Both the position numbers and the translations under genes were made by a program. DNA of 64,000 bases from Pochonia chlamydosporia 170 (lineage: Eukaryota; Ascomycota; Sordariomycetes; Hypocreales; Clavicipitaceae), in the NCBI RefSeq assembly GCF_001653235.2, contig NC_035791.1, forward strand, positions 2,976,001-3,040,000, in the 5' to 3' direction. How positions within the stretch are numbered: position 1 is the first letter of the stretch; each line of letters opens with the position of its first letter. Below are positions 1 through 10,816 of this stretch, piece after piece. The notes beneath the pieces were generated by a model. It was not told the DNA's origin. It did no database searches and saw nothing but the letters and a program-made list of their open reading frames with translations.

Positions 1-144
1 CTCGGGAGCAGGAGCGGACTTCTTGAGCGCAGATTTGAGAGGCTTGTCGTCGAAACCATCACCGACCTCGTTATGCTGGTCGATGGACTCTCCAGAGTCA
101 GACTCTGAGTCAATGTCGTCGTACTTGGGGTCCCCGTTGGACAT
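1..144 (-). CDS. N-terminal fragment of an unidentified acidic protein
   Basis: An ATG at 144 (minus strand) opens 48 codons that run off the left edge, so only the N-terminus is visible. The fragment is rich in Asp, Glu and Ser (DDIDSESDSGESID) and is followed by a short basic stretch with KSALKKSAP. No domain can be recognised from so few residues, and I do not assign a function. The mixture of an acidic patch and a Lys/Pro/Ala stretch is common in nuclear or nucleolar proteins, but that is only an impression. The next gene upstream is the minus-strand hydrolase, about 700 bp away. Confidence 0.5.
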   Translation of the reverse strand, partial: MSNGDPKYDDIDSESDSGESIDQHNEVGDGFDDKPLKSALKKSAPAPE

Positions 145-849
145 GTTGGGCAAGACTTGGCGGGGCAGAAATAAAGCGCTTTCGTGGGTTTCGATCGCTC
201 GGAATTCGCAGTCGGCCGTAAGATGCAGAAGGGTTGGAAATTAAAGCGTCACTGGATTCAGAAAAATTAATTTGCTGAATACCTGGACAAATTTCACGCA
301 GGAGAATCGCCACTGTCGTTGCCGCGCGAAGGTCACAAAGTCCGGGGGTTTTGGCCTTGAAGTGGTCAAAATTCGTCGTGCGCAGTGCTCGAGAGGAAGA
401 TGACTCACGCTATTCCACTTGGGGCCTGATAAACTGATAACACACCACATTGCCCCTCTTCGGATGAAAGTCGGGTGCTGCCCCTCAGTTTGCCTTTGGC
501 ATGCAAACAAAGGTCGTTTTTGTGACAGGCTAATGGTCAAATTTTAGTTTTCCCAGCTAATTAGAGTGTCATTTAGTCGAAGGATGTTTGAATTTTGGAA
601 ACTGTAATGTCCTTGTACCGATGTCGTTTCCTCCCTCGTCACCAGTTCTGGGTGATACATCGCGGGGTAGACATCAAGTGCCAAGACGAACCCTATATCT
701 TGACAAACCTTTGGTCTTGTATATACCCTTTTGACACAAATAATAGCAGCAACTAATCTCTTGTTAAGACAGGTTGAATATAGCGTTTAAAAACGAATTT
801 ACATCACTCATAGTGAAAACCTACTCAGAACACAACTTACATGCATATG
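145..849. other. Intergenic region, no gene seen
   Basis: This stretch lies upstream of the partial left-edge gene and downstream of the hydrolase, both on the minus strand. Short open frames here lack any protein-like pattern. It probably holds the promoter and 5' leader of the left-edge gene and the 3' end of the hydrolase transcript. I see no repeat or RNA gene. Confidence 0.6.
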
Positions 850-1995
850 CTATGAATTTGCTTCACCAACGTGGATTCGTTGCCGAACAGCTTCAGTCGC
901 ACCATCATTACCAAGAAATTCCTCAAATGCAGCCTCAAATCCACTAAATCCCAAGGAACCGTCCTTGGAAGTATATGTAACACTCTTTATGCCGTAGTTT
1001 TCGCCACCATGTACAGGCTGAGCCTCTCCGATAACAACTCGACGCAGAAATGTACTCACGTCGTCTAGTATTTCGCCAGCATCTACGTTGTTGGTGATGT
1101 GACCGCAGGATAATTTGACGCGAGACAGATGTTCCTGCGCGATATCTTTAACTGGATTGGCCAAATCAGTACTCGAAACCTTCTTTATCTTGTCCGACCC
1201 AATATACACACCTGACTCCCGATTCCACTTGCCCACCAGCTTGTTCAACTTGTCAATGGTTTTGCTATAATCAATAACACTGCCGCCAAACATGAAGAAT
1301 ACAGGAGCATGTCTGTATAGAGTATCGCCAACATATAAATGCCGCTCTTCTGGGTCCCAAATAGCCACATGGTCTGGAGTGTGACCAGGGGTGTGATACA
1401 CTGTCAAGTTGAGATCTTGCCCGCTTTGGTCGGTGATAGTCTGGCCGTCACTAATCCAATTTGTTATGGTGTATTTTGGAGTTTCCATGCCGACGTTGTC
1501 GCATAGGGAATTTCTGGGAAGCGCATCGGGACTGAGAAACGCCTTGTTGTGCGAACTAGCCCAGATTGTTGAGTTGGGCCTCTTAGCAAAGTCGGTCATT
1601 CCTCCTATGCAAAACGTATTAATTTGTGATACTAGGTGAAAGAAATTTTTGATTGAGCTACATAGAAAGATGGAAAGGGTGTGCGCACCAATATGGTCAT
1701 AATGACAGTGGGTGCTGATGACTGTATACGGCTTCCTCTGCTGGTTGATGGGTGCATTGCCATTGTGTACAACAGGCTCCGTTTCCAGAAAGGTTGCAAG
1801 AGTGGCTCGTGTGTCATTTACATCTCCTCCGCAGCCAGTATCAATAACTACGATAGTAGAAGGGTAAACTTTGATGAAAATTTGAGGAACCTCGCCATAT
1901 CTATCGTTCTCGGTGACCATGAAGGTAGACTTGTTCAGCTGTGTGCAGTTGAAGTAGGCTGCGTTTGGCCGTATTGTATTGGAATTGCCGCACAT
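850..1995 (-). CDS. Metallo-beta-lactamase-fold hydrolase
   Basis: Exons 1995-1689 and 1604-850 give 353 residues. The metal-binding set of the metallo-beta-lactamase fold is complete: HCHYDH at residues 96-101, a second His in HTPGHTPDH (about 177), the bridging Asp in YVGDTLY (about 196) and a C-terminal His in SCGH (about 271). The two-metal site and fold are established for the family; the substrate is unknown. The 84-nt intron (1688-1605) is a multiple of three and has no stop, so an unspliced frame of 381 residues also stays open. Splicing gives the canonical DHIGG sequence directly after the metal motif, so I prefer the spliced form. No signal peptide is evident. An upstream ATG at 2144 cannot be joined in phase by any splice I can see. 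Confidence 0.85.
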   Translation of the reverse strand: MCGNSNTIRPNAAYFNCTQLNKSTFMVTENDRYGEVPQIFIKVYPSTIVVIDTGCGGDVNDTRATLATFLETEPVVHNGNAPINQQRKPYTVISTHCHYDHIGAHTLSIFLCSSIKNFFHLVSQINTFCIGGMTDFAKRPNSTIWASSHNKAFLSPDALPRNSLCDNVGMETPKYTITNWISDGQTITDQSGQDLNLTVYHTPGHTPDHVAIWDPEERHLYVGDTLYRHAPVFFMFGGSVIDYSKTIDKLNKLVGKWNRESGVYIGSDKIKKVSSTDLANPVKDIAQEHLSRVKLSCGHITNNVDAGEILDDVSTFLRRVVIGEAQPVHGGENYGIKSVTYTSKDGSLGFSGFEAAFEEFLGNDGATEAVRQRIHVGEANS

Positions 1996-4714
1996 GATGC
2001 TAAAAGCTCTGAATGTAAAGGGCCCTTATGCAAGATATCATTTACCAATTGCTTAATGTTTAGGAAAACATGATGTACAGGAGCCTGGAATGCGGTGGTT
2101 GTATCCAAGACACGGACAAATCGGACCCGTCGGGTCCCGGTCATGGTTTACATGAGCTCGACCGTCATCAACGTCAGACAACACAGCTATTGTACAGATC
2201 CATGATGGGTGTACTTCGTAATTTTAGGAGGATATGAATAGAGTATCGACATGGCTTGAGTCTTTCTACGGCGTGCTTCTGAAACAATCACCTCGTGTAA
2301 TGGGACTGAGGGCTACAATACCCTACAGTTCCAACATCAAGGACCTCGGCAACGAGCAGTATGACCCATTCCAGGAATAGGTCAAGAGAGTAGCATTGAA
2401 TTTTCTGGAAATATGGACTGCAACACAGGCGGGCACTATTTATATGCCTACTCGTGCGATGTTGCACCGCCATTCAATCCGGCCACTCTTGGGGTGTGCT
2501 CTCCTACACCAACATGGACGAACATTGTCAATGTAGACAGGTAAAACAAAGCCCTCTGCAGTATATATATATACTTCAAGCAGATGGGAATCAGCCTTAC
2601 ATTATGTCATGCAACAGGATGACGCGTGTGTAGTTACGCCTGGTGAGGGGCGAATATGCTGTGAGCCGGGAAATCGTTACAGGAAGCTGCAGAATGTACA
2701 GACTTGGCATAATATTGAAAGAAGTGAAACAGGTCGATGGCGAGTGAGCGTGACACGGGTCGATTTCCAAGTAAGAAATCTTCACAGATTTGGAACGATT
2801 TGAGCCGAGATTCCGACAACCAATGATGATGATATAAGGCCAAACTCAACGGGATCACATCAAGTGTCGAGGCTGTCGCAATCAACTGTCGTGGCTCTGT
2901 TCTCGGCGGTAAAATTCAAGTCGGCGGTTGGTGTGATGAGTCGGTTGGTCCAGTTCTGATAATGGTGTAGTGGCATGAACGAAAACGCTTACACTTCATG
3001 CAATGGATGAACTCTGCCAACAGCATGTGTGGGGGCTAAAAAAAAAGAGCTGATGGGATGGAACCATGGTTGCGGAGAATGGTGCGAGAAGGAGACAGCT
3101 GCAGATGAATACGTAAAAGGCAGGATGGGTACTTGATGGGGGCAAAGAATGGTGAGATGTTGACGATGCTGTGCAACACACATGAGCAACAATGAGGAGC
3201 ATCATGTCAACATGAAGGGAAAGAAGAGGTTGAATCTGAGCCCTCAGAGTCCCATCTTGTTCCACCTCCAGCGAATCCCGACGCGAGCATTGCCGCCCAG
3301 AGCCTGCAAGGTTCTGCACAGTGGCTGGCACCACCCCAACTCGTCACGGCACCCAGCCACCTGATTGGCTGGGCATTGTGAAGATGCACATTGGCTCCCC
3401 TGTGACATGCACCACGGCCACTTCCTTTGGCCAAGTGCTGGATGTGTTCTGGCCAATCACGGCGCTGATCTGCCAACCAAGACCACCAGCAAAGTGCAAC
3501 ATCATGTTCTTGATGGGCCAAACCGTTGCCCATTCTCCCTCCAGACCGACCAGACGCATATTGAATCAGAGACGAGGCCCAACGAGGGCTCAATGGTCTA
3601 TATCCAGGCGCCGGGTGCTCTGCAACTAGCTAGCCGCTGACAAGGGTCTCGCCGGTTCGAGCCAACCACATCTCGGTGCCGACATGTCGACCATCTTCAA
3701 CCTGCTCGCCCCAGCGCCAATACTCCAGCTTCCCAGCAATGCAGCACTCGACAACCGGCTTTTCCATGCAGCATGCTGGTCAAAGCTTAACCATCCTTCC
3801 GTACCGGAATGTGAGCACTTTCTTTCCTGGTGCTGATGCTCCGTACTGAGTACTGTGTCAGCAGTTGGTGATGAATATGCATGCTGTCCCGTTCCCCTCT
3901 CGTGCTGCCAAGAGGGAAGTGGCGGGAGTAACAGCACCATATTCCGGTGGACTTACATATGAGAACTTGCTCCCCTCTCGCATTCAACCTACATGAGTTA
4001 AATAATTTTTCCAATTCTCACAACCACTGTGGAAACAGTTTGATACCGTCGATTGCTTCCTGAGGGGAATTTGCGGTCAACGCATGAGAAGTGTAAGTCG
4101 AGTCTCTCTTTTGCTCCCCATTTCAACACCCAGACGTCGCCCATTCACCACCATCCAAATTTGATATCCTTAAAATATCTTCCAAAGCAAAGACACCTAC
4201 GACGCTTTCGACGCCACTTCCGTTTGGCTTAAAAGTCGGCGTCTATCGAATCAAGCCATCCACCTGGTCTGGCTGGTGTCTCTGCCTATCACAACCCGTA
4301 TCGTCTATCTGCCAACTTCCATGCATGATCATCTCTTTCACACCTCACTCAACCAAGTCCCCACCCCGTCCAGCTCTGTAGGCGCCCGTGGTCTGTCGAA
4401 TGAGCTATCGAATGGAGCTGGCTGCATTCTGGGCCTCTTACCGCTGCTCTCAAAACTGGTGTGCTCCCTCAACAGGACCGGTCCGTTGGTCCTCTTCTGT
4501 TCTTCGTTAGCTGGTCTCTTCATTTTTCAACCCTCTTCACATTCGTGGTTGCTTCTCGTTCTTCATCTGGACTCCGCTTGCAGCTGGTTTGGAAGCTTTG
4601 TCCGCGTTGTTGTTAGTGACAACGGCATATATTTCTTACGAAGGCCCTTGTTCTGTCGCTTGCTACACACTCGCCTATCGTTTATTCTAAAACTGTACAC
4701 AATAAGACTGCACA
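1996..4714. other. Long divergent intergenic region
   Basis: These 2.7 kb separate two divergent genes, the hydrolase (minus) and the tetraspan protein (plus), and should carry both promoters. There is a (TA)n run at about 2562-2574, and CCAAT-type elements in both orientations near 3362-3367 and 3453-3457. Open frames around 3200-3640 exist on both strands but overlap one another and show no protein character. I see no gene I can support. Confidence 0.5.
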
Positions 4715-6413
4715 ATGGTCGGAAAAGGTCCGTCGTCTGGCGACAAGACTAATAATAACATAACTCGAAAAATGGCGAACTGACAAGACTGTGTGGTAGT
4801 AGGCTTGGACGAAAAGAAGCGGCCTGCCGCATTGAATCTGACGCCAAAGCGATCAAACTCCTCAGATTCATCCTCTACAGATAGTTCACTCAAGATTCCT
4901 CGAACACCTCGTTTCGCAGAAGCGACTTCTGTACACTCACCCGTTGAGATGAAGAAGTCCCCATTTGCCGACCCCGAGAAGGCTGGGGAGGGTGACTCGC
5001 AACCTGGTGTTGTTGGCTTTGGCTATATTGGCAATCATGAATCCACAGCTGGCCCGAAATCACCTCTTAAGAGCGCCATGAAGGTACCAGGAACACCTGC
5101 GAGACAATTTACCAACCCTCTAAGCCCAACATTCCGCGAGGAGGACATTTTGGAGAAGCGAGAGGCTTCGACCGACAAGGAGCAAGCCAAGGACATTGTA
5201 AGTCTATTCCTGATCTCGTTCGTTCCGTTAGTGAAGCAAGCATTTCTCACATCGTGGTCACAGAAAATCAAGACCCGTGTTCGTATGGCCAAGTTTGCGC
5301 TCCGAGGCGTCAACTTTAGCTGCTCCTTGATCATCTTGTCCATGCTCTCGGCTTCCTTTGCCATCTTCAACTCCACCAAGTCTCTGGCCGCCGCCAGCAA
5401 ATTCACACCATGGGCACCAAACACACAACAGACGGCCTGGCCGCAAAAGCTTACTCTCGCCATGGCATGTGTCTCTCTTGCCGCCTGCGTCTTTGTTTTC
5501 ATCGCATACTGCCGAGGGGGTCACAACAGAGCCACCAAGGTCAACACATACTACACAATGTTTGCAATTGGCTGGGTATGTTGGCATGCTTGACACCCAA
5601 AACTACATAAACTAATTTATGCTAACCTTCCTCATGTAGTTTATCCTCAGTATGCTCCTCTGGGTGGCCACCGCTGTCATCTTCCAGCACAGCAAAAACA
5701 ACAGCAACAACAAGGATATGTGGGGATGGGCGTGCCTCAACAATCAGCGTTCGCAAATTTACTCAGAAAAAGTTGACTACGCGCTCGTCTGTCGCCTGCA
5801 AAACTGGACCCTGATTTGCATCATCATCGAGGTAGTCGTCGAGGTCATCAGCATCGCGCTCTACAGCATCGTCTTCTATCGATTCTACTCCAAGCGCCGG
5901 CTGATGAAGTCCATGGACATGCGAGACCGCGCACGTTCCGACCTCTACCTCGCCCAGCTGCGCACCCAATCTGCTCCCAACACGCCTGGGTTTGGTCCCA
6001 AATCACCGGCATACTCTTCCTACTATGGCCCCAAGTCCCCTGCCCTCAGCAACTACGCCATGTCTCCTCGCCACCCACCCGCGGCGTACAGAAACCTCTC
6101 TGACATCGACGAGAGCAGCCCCTTCACGCCGGGAGGCAAAGTCGCCGTTCCCCAATCCCAGTTCGGCTCTCCCAACCCGAGCTTCAAGCTCCAAGCCCCT
6201 CCTTCAAAGGCACCATCCGCCACTCCCAAGACCGTTCAGGCAGCATTCTCACCGACCGCTGCAAGAGCGCCTTCACCAGAGATTGAACCTCAGCACGCTC
6301 CAGCGGCGGCTGATGAGCCGACGTACGAATCTGTCCCTATCCCTGGCGCGTATGCCGGCCAGGCCGTGAAGAGCCCGCCGCCTAACCAAACGACGTTTGG
6401 GGTGGCTAGATGA
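4715..6413 (+). CDS. Tetraspan MARVEL-like plasma-membrane protein
   Basis: Exons 4715-4727, 4803-5197, 5264-5575 and 5640-6413 give 497 residues. A Ser/Pro-rich cytosolic N-terminus (about residues 1-135) is followed by four predicted membrane segments: one around SLIILSMLSASFAIF, a second around LAMACVSLAACVFVFIA, a third spanning the last intron junction (MFAIGW/FILSMLLWVATAV) and a fourth around CIIIEVVVEVISIALYS. The C-terminal 190 residues form a Pro/Ser-rich tail with repeated PKSPA motifs, consistent with phosphorylation sites. The topology matches MARVEL-like tetraspan proteins of filamentous fungi. Relation to the hyphal-fusion protein HAM-8 is possible but untested. The first coding exon is only 13 nt and its donor (GTCCGT) is weak; the acceptor could be 4799 instead of 4802, adding one residue. 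Introns 2 and 3 have clear donors and acceptors, and intron 3 has a clear GCTAACC branch site. Confidence 0.8.
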
Positions 6414-7957
6414 GGGGAGTGAAGCGCTGGATAGTTTCAGGGTACATAGCTGGTGCAAAACGGCGATTGTTCAATTTAATGGTGGTCATTGAATATGCTT
6501 GCTTTGGGACTGGGTTTTAATTTTCTTTGTCTGAACTTATACCATTGACGGCGTTTACTGGGAGCGGCCAAGACTTGTCATGTTGCCTGCTTCAATTTGA
6601 TAGTACGGGATACATAGCCTTAATCTACATTGTACAGTCAATTGCATCCAGTGGCCGTGTGAAATATTGCGTAGGAGTGTGCATATGTTCATGCTAGTTA
6701 GGATATGTATTTCTGGAATCATATCAAATGGCACGATGACGAGCCGAATCGAGATGTTTGCAATTGCAACACTAAACAAAGACGTCTTGAGTCTTGATTT
6801 GTTTCGAAACAATCTGGCGGATCACTTGTGCAAGGCCCCGCTGGCTATGGAGACATGTCCTTGTCCTTGTCCTTGGCCCATGGGGAACTTCCTTGATCAA
6901 CATATTTATGCACCGGAATATGAGTCGGGTGTTCGTGGCAGCATAGAAATACCTACAGTGGGGGGGGGGGAGGGGGGGGGAGAGGGGAAGGCGGGGAGGG
7001 GTGGAGGGGAGGAAGGAGGGCGGGGACGGACCGGCGGGGGCGTGGGGCGGCGTAGGCGCGCGAGCAGTGGGGGGAGGAGGCGGGGCGAGCGCGGGGGGGG
7101 GGGGAGGAGGGGAAGGGGGGGGAGGCGGGGCGGGACGGACAGGGACGGGGAGGGGGGCGGCGAGAGGCGGGGGGGGCTGGGGGCGGGGGGCGCGGGGCGT
7201 GGGCCGGGCGCCGGGAGAGGGCGGGGGGGGTTCTAAAAAGTATTGGATAAACGGAAAGGGATCAAATATGGCGTTGTGGGCTCAGATACATTGTGCTGTG
7301 TTAGTGTATACTTAAATATCAATTGATGTCAATAACTTTTTACCAGGCTGTGGATACGGAGTAGGCGTCTCGAAGATGCAGTACACACGACAATCACGTA
7401 TATGTCACAGGAAACAACACACAAAAGTTGAACAAATGGTCATCATGAATAGCGACTCCTAGATACACACACCAAAGGCGACAAAACAAGGTAAAAAAAG
7501 AAGAAACTATTGCATTACTTTTTGATATGTCCACACCTTCGATTATTAAGGTGCAAGGACATTCTCTGAGCCTTCGTCACGCAGCCATTCCATTCTTTTC
7601 CCCCTTCACAAAAGTCACCATGTCGAAGCACTACCTGCCCTCTCCCCCCTAGCTGTCACCTTCGTTCATGGCGTGGGATATTAGGTCAGGACAGAGAGGG
7701 GGGGAGAGGCAGGGATCTTCCGTCCTCGAAATGTCACCTCTAGAAAAACGCAAATCTATCAGGAGAGCTGCAACAAAGGAAACAACCTGGGTTTTAAAAA
7801 AACACTTCTTCCCCTTCCCAAAGATGCCAAACTGCCGTTTACTGCTACCCAGTGAGCAGAAGGAGGGCTACTGAATGGCGGAGCAGCCCGAGAAAAGTAA
7901 GACTGAGAGGATATTCTGAGAGAGAAAAACGTTTTGGTCCTTGTTAATCAAACACGT
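6414..7957. other. Convergent intergenic region with G-rich block
   Basis: The region lies between the 3' ends of the tetraspan gene (plus) and eIF4A (minus). It contains three TGTCCT units near 6856-6873 and the extreme G-rich block annotated separately. Open frames across the G-rich block encode only Gly/Arg-rich nonsense. No gene is supported. Confidence 0.6.
6961..7230. repeat. Extreme G-rich low-complexity block
   Basis: About 270 bases of the plus strand consist almost entirely of G, with scattered A and C and only a handful of T. Runs of 8-10 G recur. Edges are abrupt: normal mixed sequence precedes it and resumes at TTCTAAAAAG. No tandem unit is visible. Such tracts can form G-quadruplexes, but the texture also resembles consensus built from failing reads. 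It lies in the convergent 3' region of two genes. Confidence 0.85.
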
Positions 7958-9541
7958 TTAGATGAGGTCAGCAACGTTCATGGGCATTTCCTCAATCTGG
8001 GTGCTGTAGAACTGCTCAATCTCACGCATCATGCGGACATCCTCGGCAGTGACGAAGTTGATGGCGACACCCTTTCGGCCGAATCGGCCACCACGACCGA
8101 TACGGTGGATGTAGTTCTCACGGTTGGCAGGGAGATCGTAGTTGATGACCAGGGAGACCTGCTGGACATCGATACCACGGGCCAGCAAGTCAGTGGCAAT
8201 CAAGACACGAGAAGAACCGGATCGGAACTCCTTCATAATCAGATCACGCTGAGCCTGGTCCATGTCGCCGTGCATGGCGGAGACGGTGAAGTCACGGCTG
8301 GTGAGCTTGTCGGTGAGCCAGTCGACCTTTCTGCGGGTGTTGCAGAAGATGACGGCCTGGGTAATGGTGACAGTCTCGTACAGATCGGAGAGGGTGTCAA
8401 GCTTCCACTCCTCCTTCTCAACGGCAATGTAGAACTGCTTGATACCTTCCAGGGTAAGCTCGTCCTTCTTGACGAGAATACGGACAGGGTCGCGCATGAA
8501 TCGGGTGGTAACCTCGAGCACGTCCTGGGGCATGGTGGCGGACAGGAGGACGACCTGGGTGGACTGGGGAAGCAGCTGGAAGATGTCGTAGATCTGGTCG
8601 GTGAAACCACGGGACAGCATTTCGTCAGCCTCATCGAGGACGAACATCTTCATGGCGTCAGTCTTGAGGAAGCGGCGCTGGATCATGTCGTGGACACGGC
8701 CAGGGGTGCCGACGACGACCTGAGGACCATCCTGAAGGGCCTTCATGTCCTCGCGGACGCTGGTACCGCCAATGCAAGCGTGGCACTCAACGTTCATGAA
8801 GTCGCCAATAGCGACGACGACCTTCTGAATCTGCTGAGCCAGCTCACGGGTGGGGGCCAGGATAAGAGCCTGGCACTGCTTGACCGTGGGGTCAATCTTC
8901 TGAAGAACGGAAATGGAGAAAGTAGCCGTCTTGCCAGTACCAGACTGGGCCTGGGCAATGACATCGTGACCCTTGATGACGGGCATGATGGCGCGCTGCT
9001 GGATAGCAGAGGGTCGCTCGAAACCGTAGGCATAGACTGGAAAGTTTTGTGTCAGATATTTGCGCTTCCTTTCGTCTCTTGCCATGGTGGTTGCTTTGCG
9101 CTTGTGCAATTCATTTTGTGCAGCAAGTCGCAGGCATGACCAGTGGGGGAAGGGGACTTTTCACTTACCACCTCGGAGGAGCTCAGCCTTGAGATTCATG
9201 TCATCGAAGGAGTCGACGGTCTCATCGTAGTTGGACTCGATCTGTCCTATAGTTGAGAAAAAAAGCATACTCGGTCAGCCATTTTGCGCTGTGGATGAGG
9301 TTCACAAAATTCGTGGTGGGGCTCAGCGGGCGGGTTGAGTGAAGCGGCATCGTGGGGTTTTTTCTTTTGACCGACTGGGGAGGGAGCACAGCGCAGGCTT
9401 CACTCAGCTGCGCCAATGTGTGCGCAGAGGGTGATGATCCATGCAAATGCTGCCAGTTCCCGCCCGCTCGCTCAACGAATTCCAAAAATTTCAGTCAAAC
9501 TCACCCTCGGGGACATCCTCGAGTCCCTTGTCGGTAGCCAT
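7958..9541 (-). CDS. tif1: Translation initiation factor eIF4A (DEAD-box helicase)
   Basis: Exons 9541-9505, 9246-9169 and 9036-7958 give 397 residues, the usual eIF4A length. All DEAD-box motifs are present in order: the Q motif ([10 protein letters not shown], about residues 43-52), AQSGTGKT (68-75), [25 protein letters not shown] and HRIGRGGR. eIF4A is the ATP-dependent RNA helicase of the eIF4F complex that unwinds mRNA 5' leaders for ribosome scanning. The two introns (258 and 132 nt) both sit in the first tenth of the coding region and are longer than most introns here, which is common in highly expressed fungal genes. Strong codon bias leaves an antisense frame of about 400 codons open; that frame is not a gene. 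Confidence 0.97.
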
Positions 9542-10816
9542 GATTGCGAGAGGTTTGGTGGGAAAATCTAGATCAAGCGCAGCTCGACCTAGACAATGAA
9601 AGACGCGGGGCGACTGGCGGATAAAAAAATCGCAGGCTCCTCACTGGGAAGGCTGCGACGGTCGTGAATGAAAATTAAAGTCGACTAGATTCGTACACTC
9701 TCGAAAAATACGAGAGCTGAGACGGAATCTAGGAAAAGTTCGTGGTATCTCGTTGTGATGTTCCTTGGAGGAAAGGGTTGAGAGAGAAAAAAAAATATTT
9801 GCAGAGGGGCGTCGGCTGCTTGTATATTTTTCACCTGGCAGAGTGCGCAAGCCAATCAAACTCAGACGAGGGGCTGTGGACCCACGCTTAGGGTCCCTCC
9901 AGTCTTGATTCTTGAGCCAGTTGAGACCAGACCAGACGGACATTTGACCACGCAGCAGAGAGCAGACCACTCACCACTCACAAGCGCCCGCTGGTTCAGA
10001 GGCAAAGCAGCAAAGTGTGCTGACTTGTGCTGACTTGCTTGCCTGTATCCACTTGCACCAGCACAAGCACCACCAGACCAGACTTGTCGCGACTTTTCGC
10101 GTGGGCGGGAAGTTTTTTTCCTCCCTCCAGTTCAAGTGGCGGACATAATTTTGCCCCATGCGATACAGTGCCAAATCAGGCCAACTTTGGTATCGATAGC
10201 ATATCTCGAGGCTCAGATACTCATAATACTTGCAGAAATGACCATCCAGTCACTCAGCTAATGTGGCGGACACTACGTGCTGCCTTGCCTTGCCTCATCC
10301 TTCATTGACTCGTTCCTTAGCTGCCCATCACCTGTGATTCTTCGTATGTTCCCTTGTTGTGTCACAGATAATTCATGTACCAAGCCGTGTTAGTCTGGTA
10401 CCGAACACACTTGACTCTCACACTCTCACACTCTCACAGACGGTGACTCCGTCTCTCAGTCATTCAGTCACTCGTCACTGGCCACGGCCAGGTTTCATGC
10501 CCACCACCACATTTTTTTTCTTCATCGGAACCTTGCACCAAGCCTCAACTAGCACATATTGTCAAAGTTCATTCTGTTTGCATTTTGCCTTGCATCGTCA
10601 CCTATGACTCACACTGTGCCCTTGCACAATTTACATTCGATTCACTAGGCCAAATCTAATTCGAACCGACCAGACCCAAACTGCTCCTTCCTCGACGGGC
10701 AGCAGGCATTCCCGACGCCTGTTGCCAGAGTTTGCCATTTTTGACGCCAGACTTGCATGATCTGAGCATCTATCTAGGTATTGAGGCACATCAACGATCA
10801 GCCCTGGGCTCCAGCC
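9542..10816. other. Divergent promoter region, eIF4A / JmjC gene
   Basis: This 1.3-kb region should hold promoters for eIF4A (minus) and the F-box/JmjC gene (plus). It includes a CCAAT element at about 9852, a TTAGGG element at 9888-9893, CCAGACCAGAC blocks at about 9927-9938 and 10073-10083, and three tandem ACTCTCAC units at about 10414-10437. No coding region is supported. Confidence 0.5.
10414..10437 (+). repeat. ACTCTCAC x3 tandem repeat
   Basis: Three consecutive copies of the 8-mer ACTCTCAC lie about 380 bp before the start of the F-box/JmjC gene. Confidence 0.85.

Noticed and set aside
1935..2144. Upstream first exon for the metallo-beta-lactamase-fold hydrolase
   Set aside because: The donor and acceptor candidates do not join in the phase needed for the downstream frame.
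3207..3640. Overlapping frames of 90-130 codons on both strands
   Set aside because: Open in several frames at once because of GC-rich composition, with Trp/His/Cys-rich, non-protein-like translations.
3645..3670. GGTTCGAGCC, possible tRNA B box
   Set aside because: No T-stem pairing and no A box at the right distance.
4276..4752. 158-codon frame before the tetraspan gene
   Set aside because: It starts with GTG, is Leu/Ser-rich translation of a pyrimidine-rich leader, and overlaps the real start in another frame.
6667..7315. Gly/Arg-rich open frames
   Set aside because: They are produced by the G-rich low-complexity block, not by a gene.
7934..9139. Plus-strand open frame of about 400 codons
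   Set aside because: It is antisense to eIF4A and results from strong codon bias in that gene; composition (Leu, Asp, Val, Gly) has no fold pattern.
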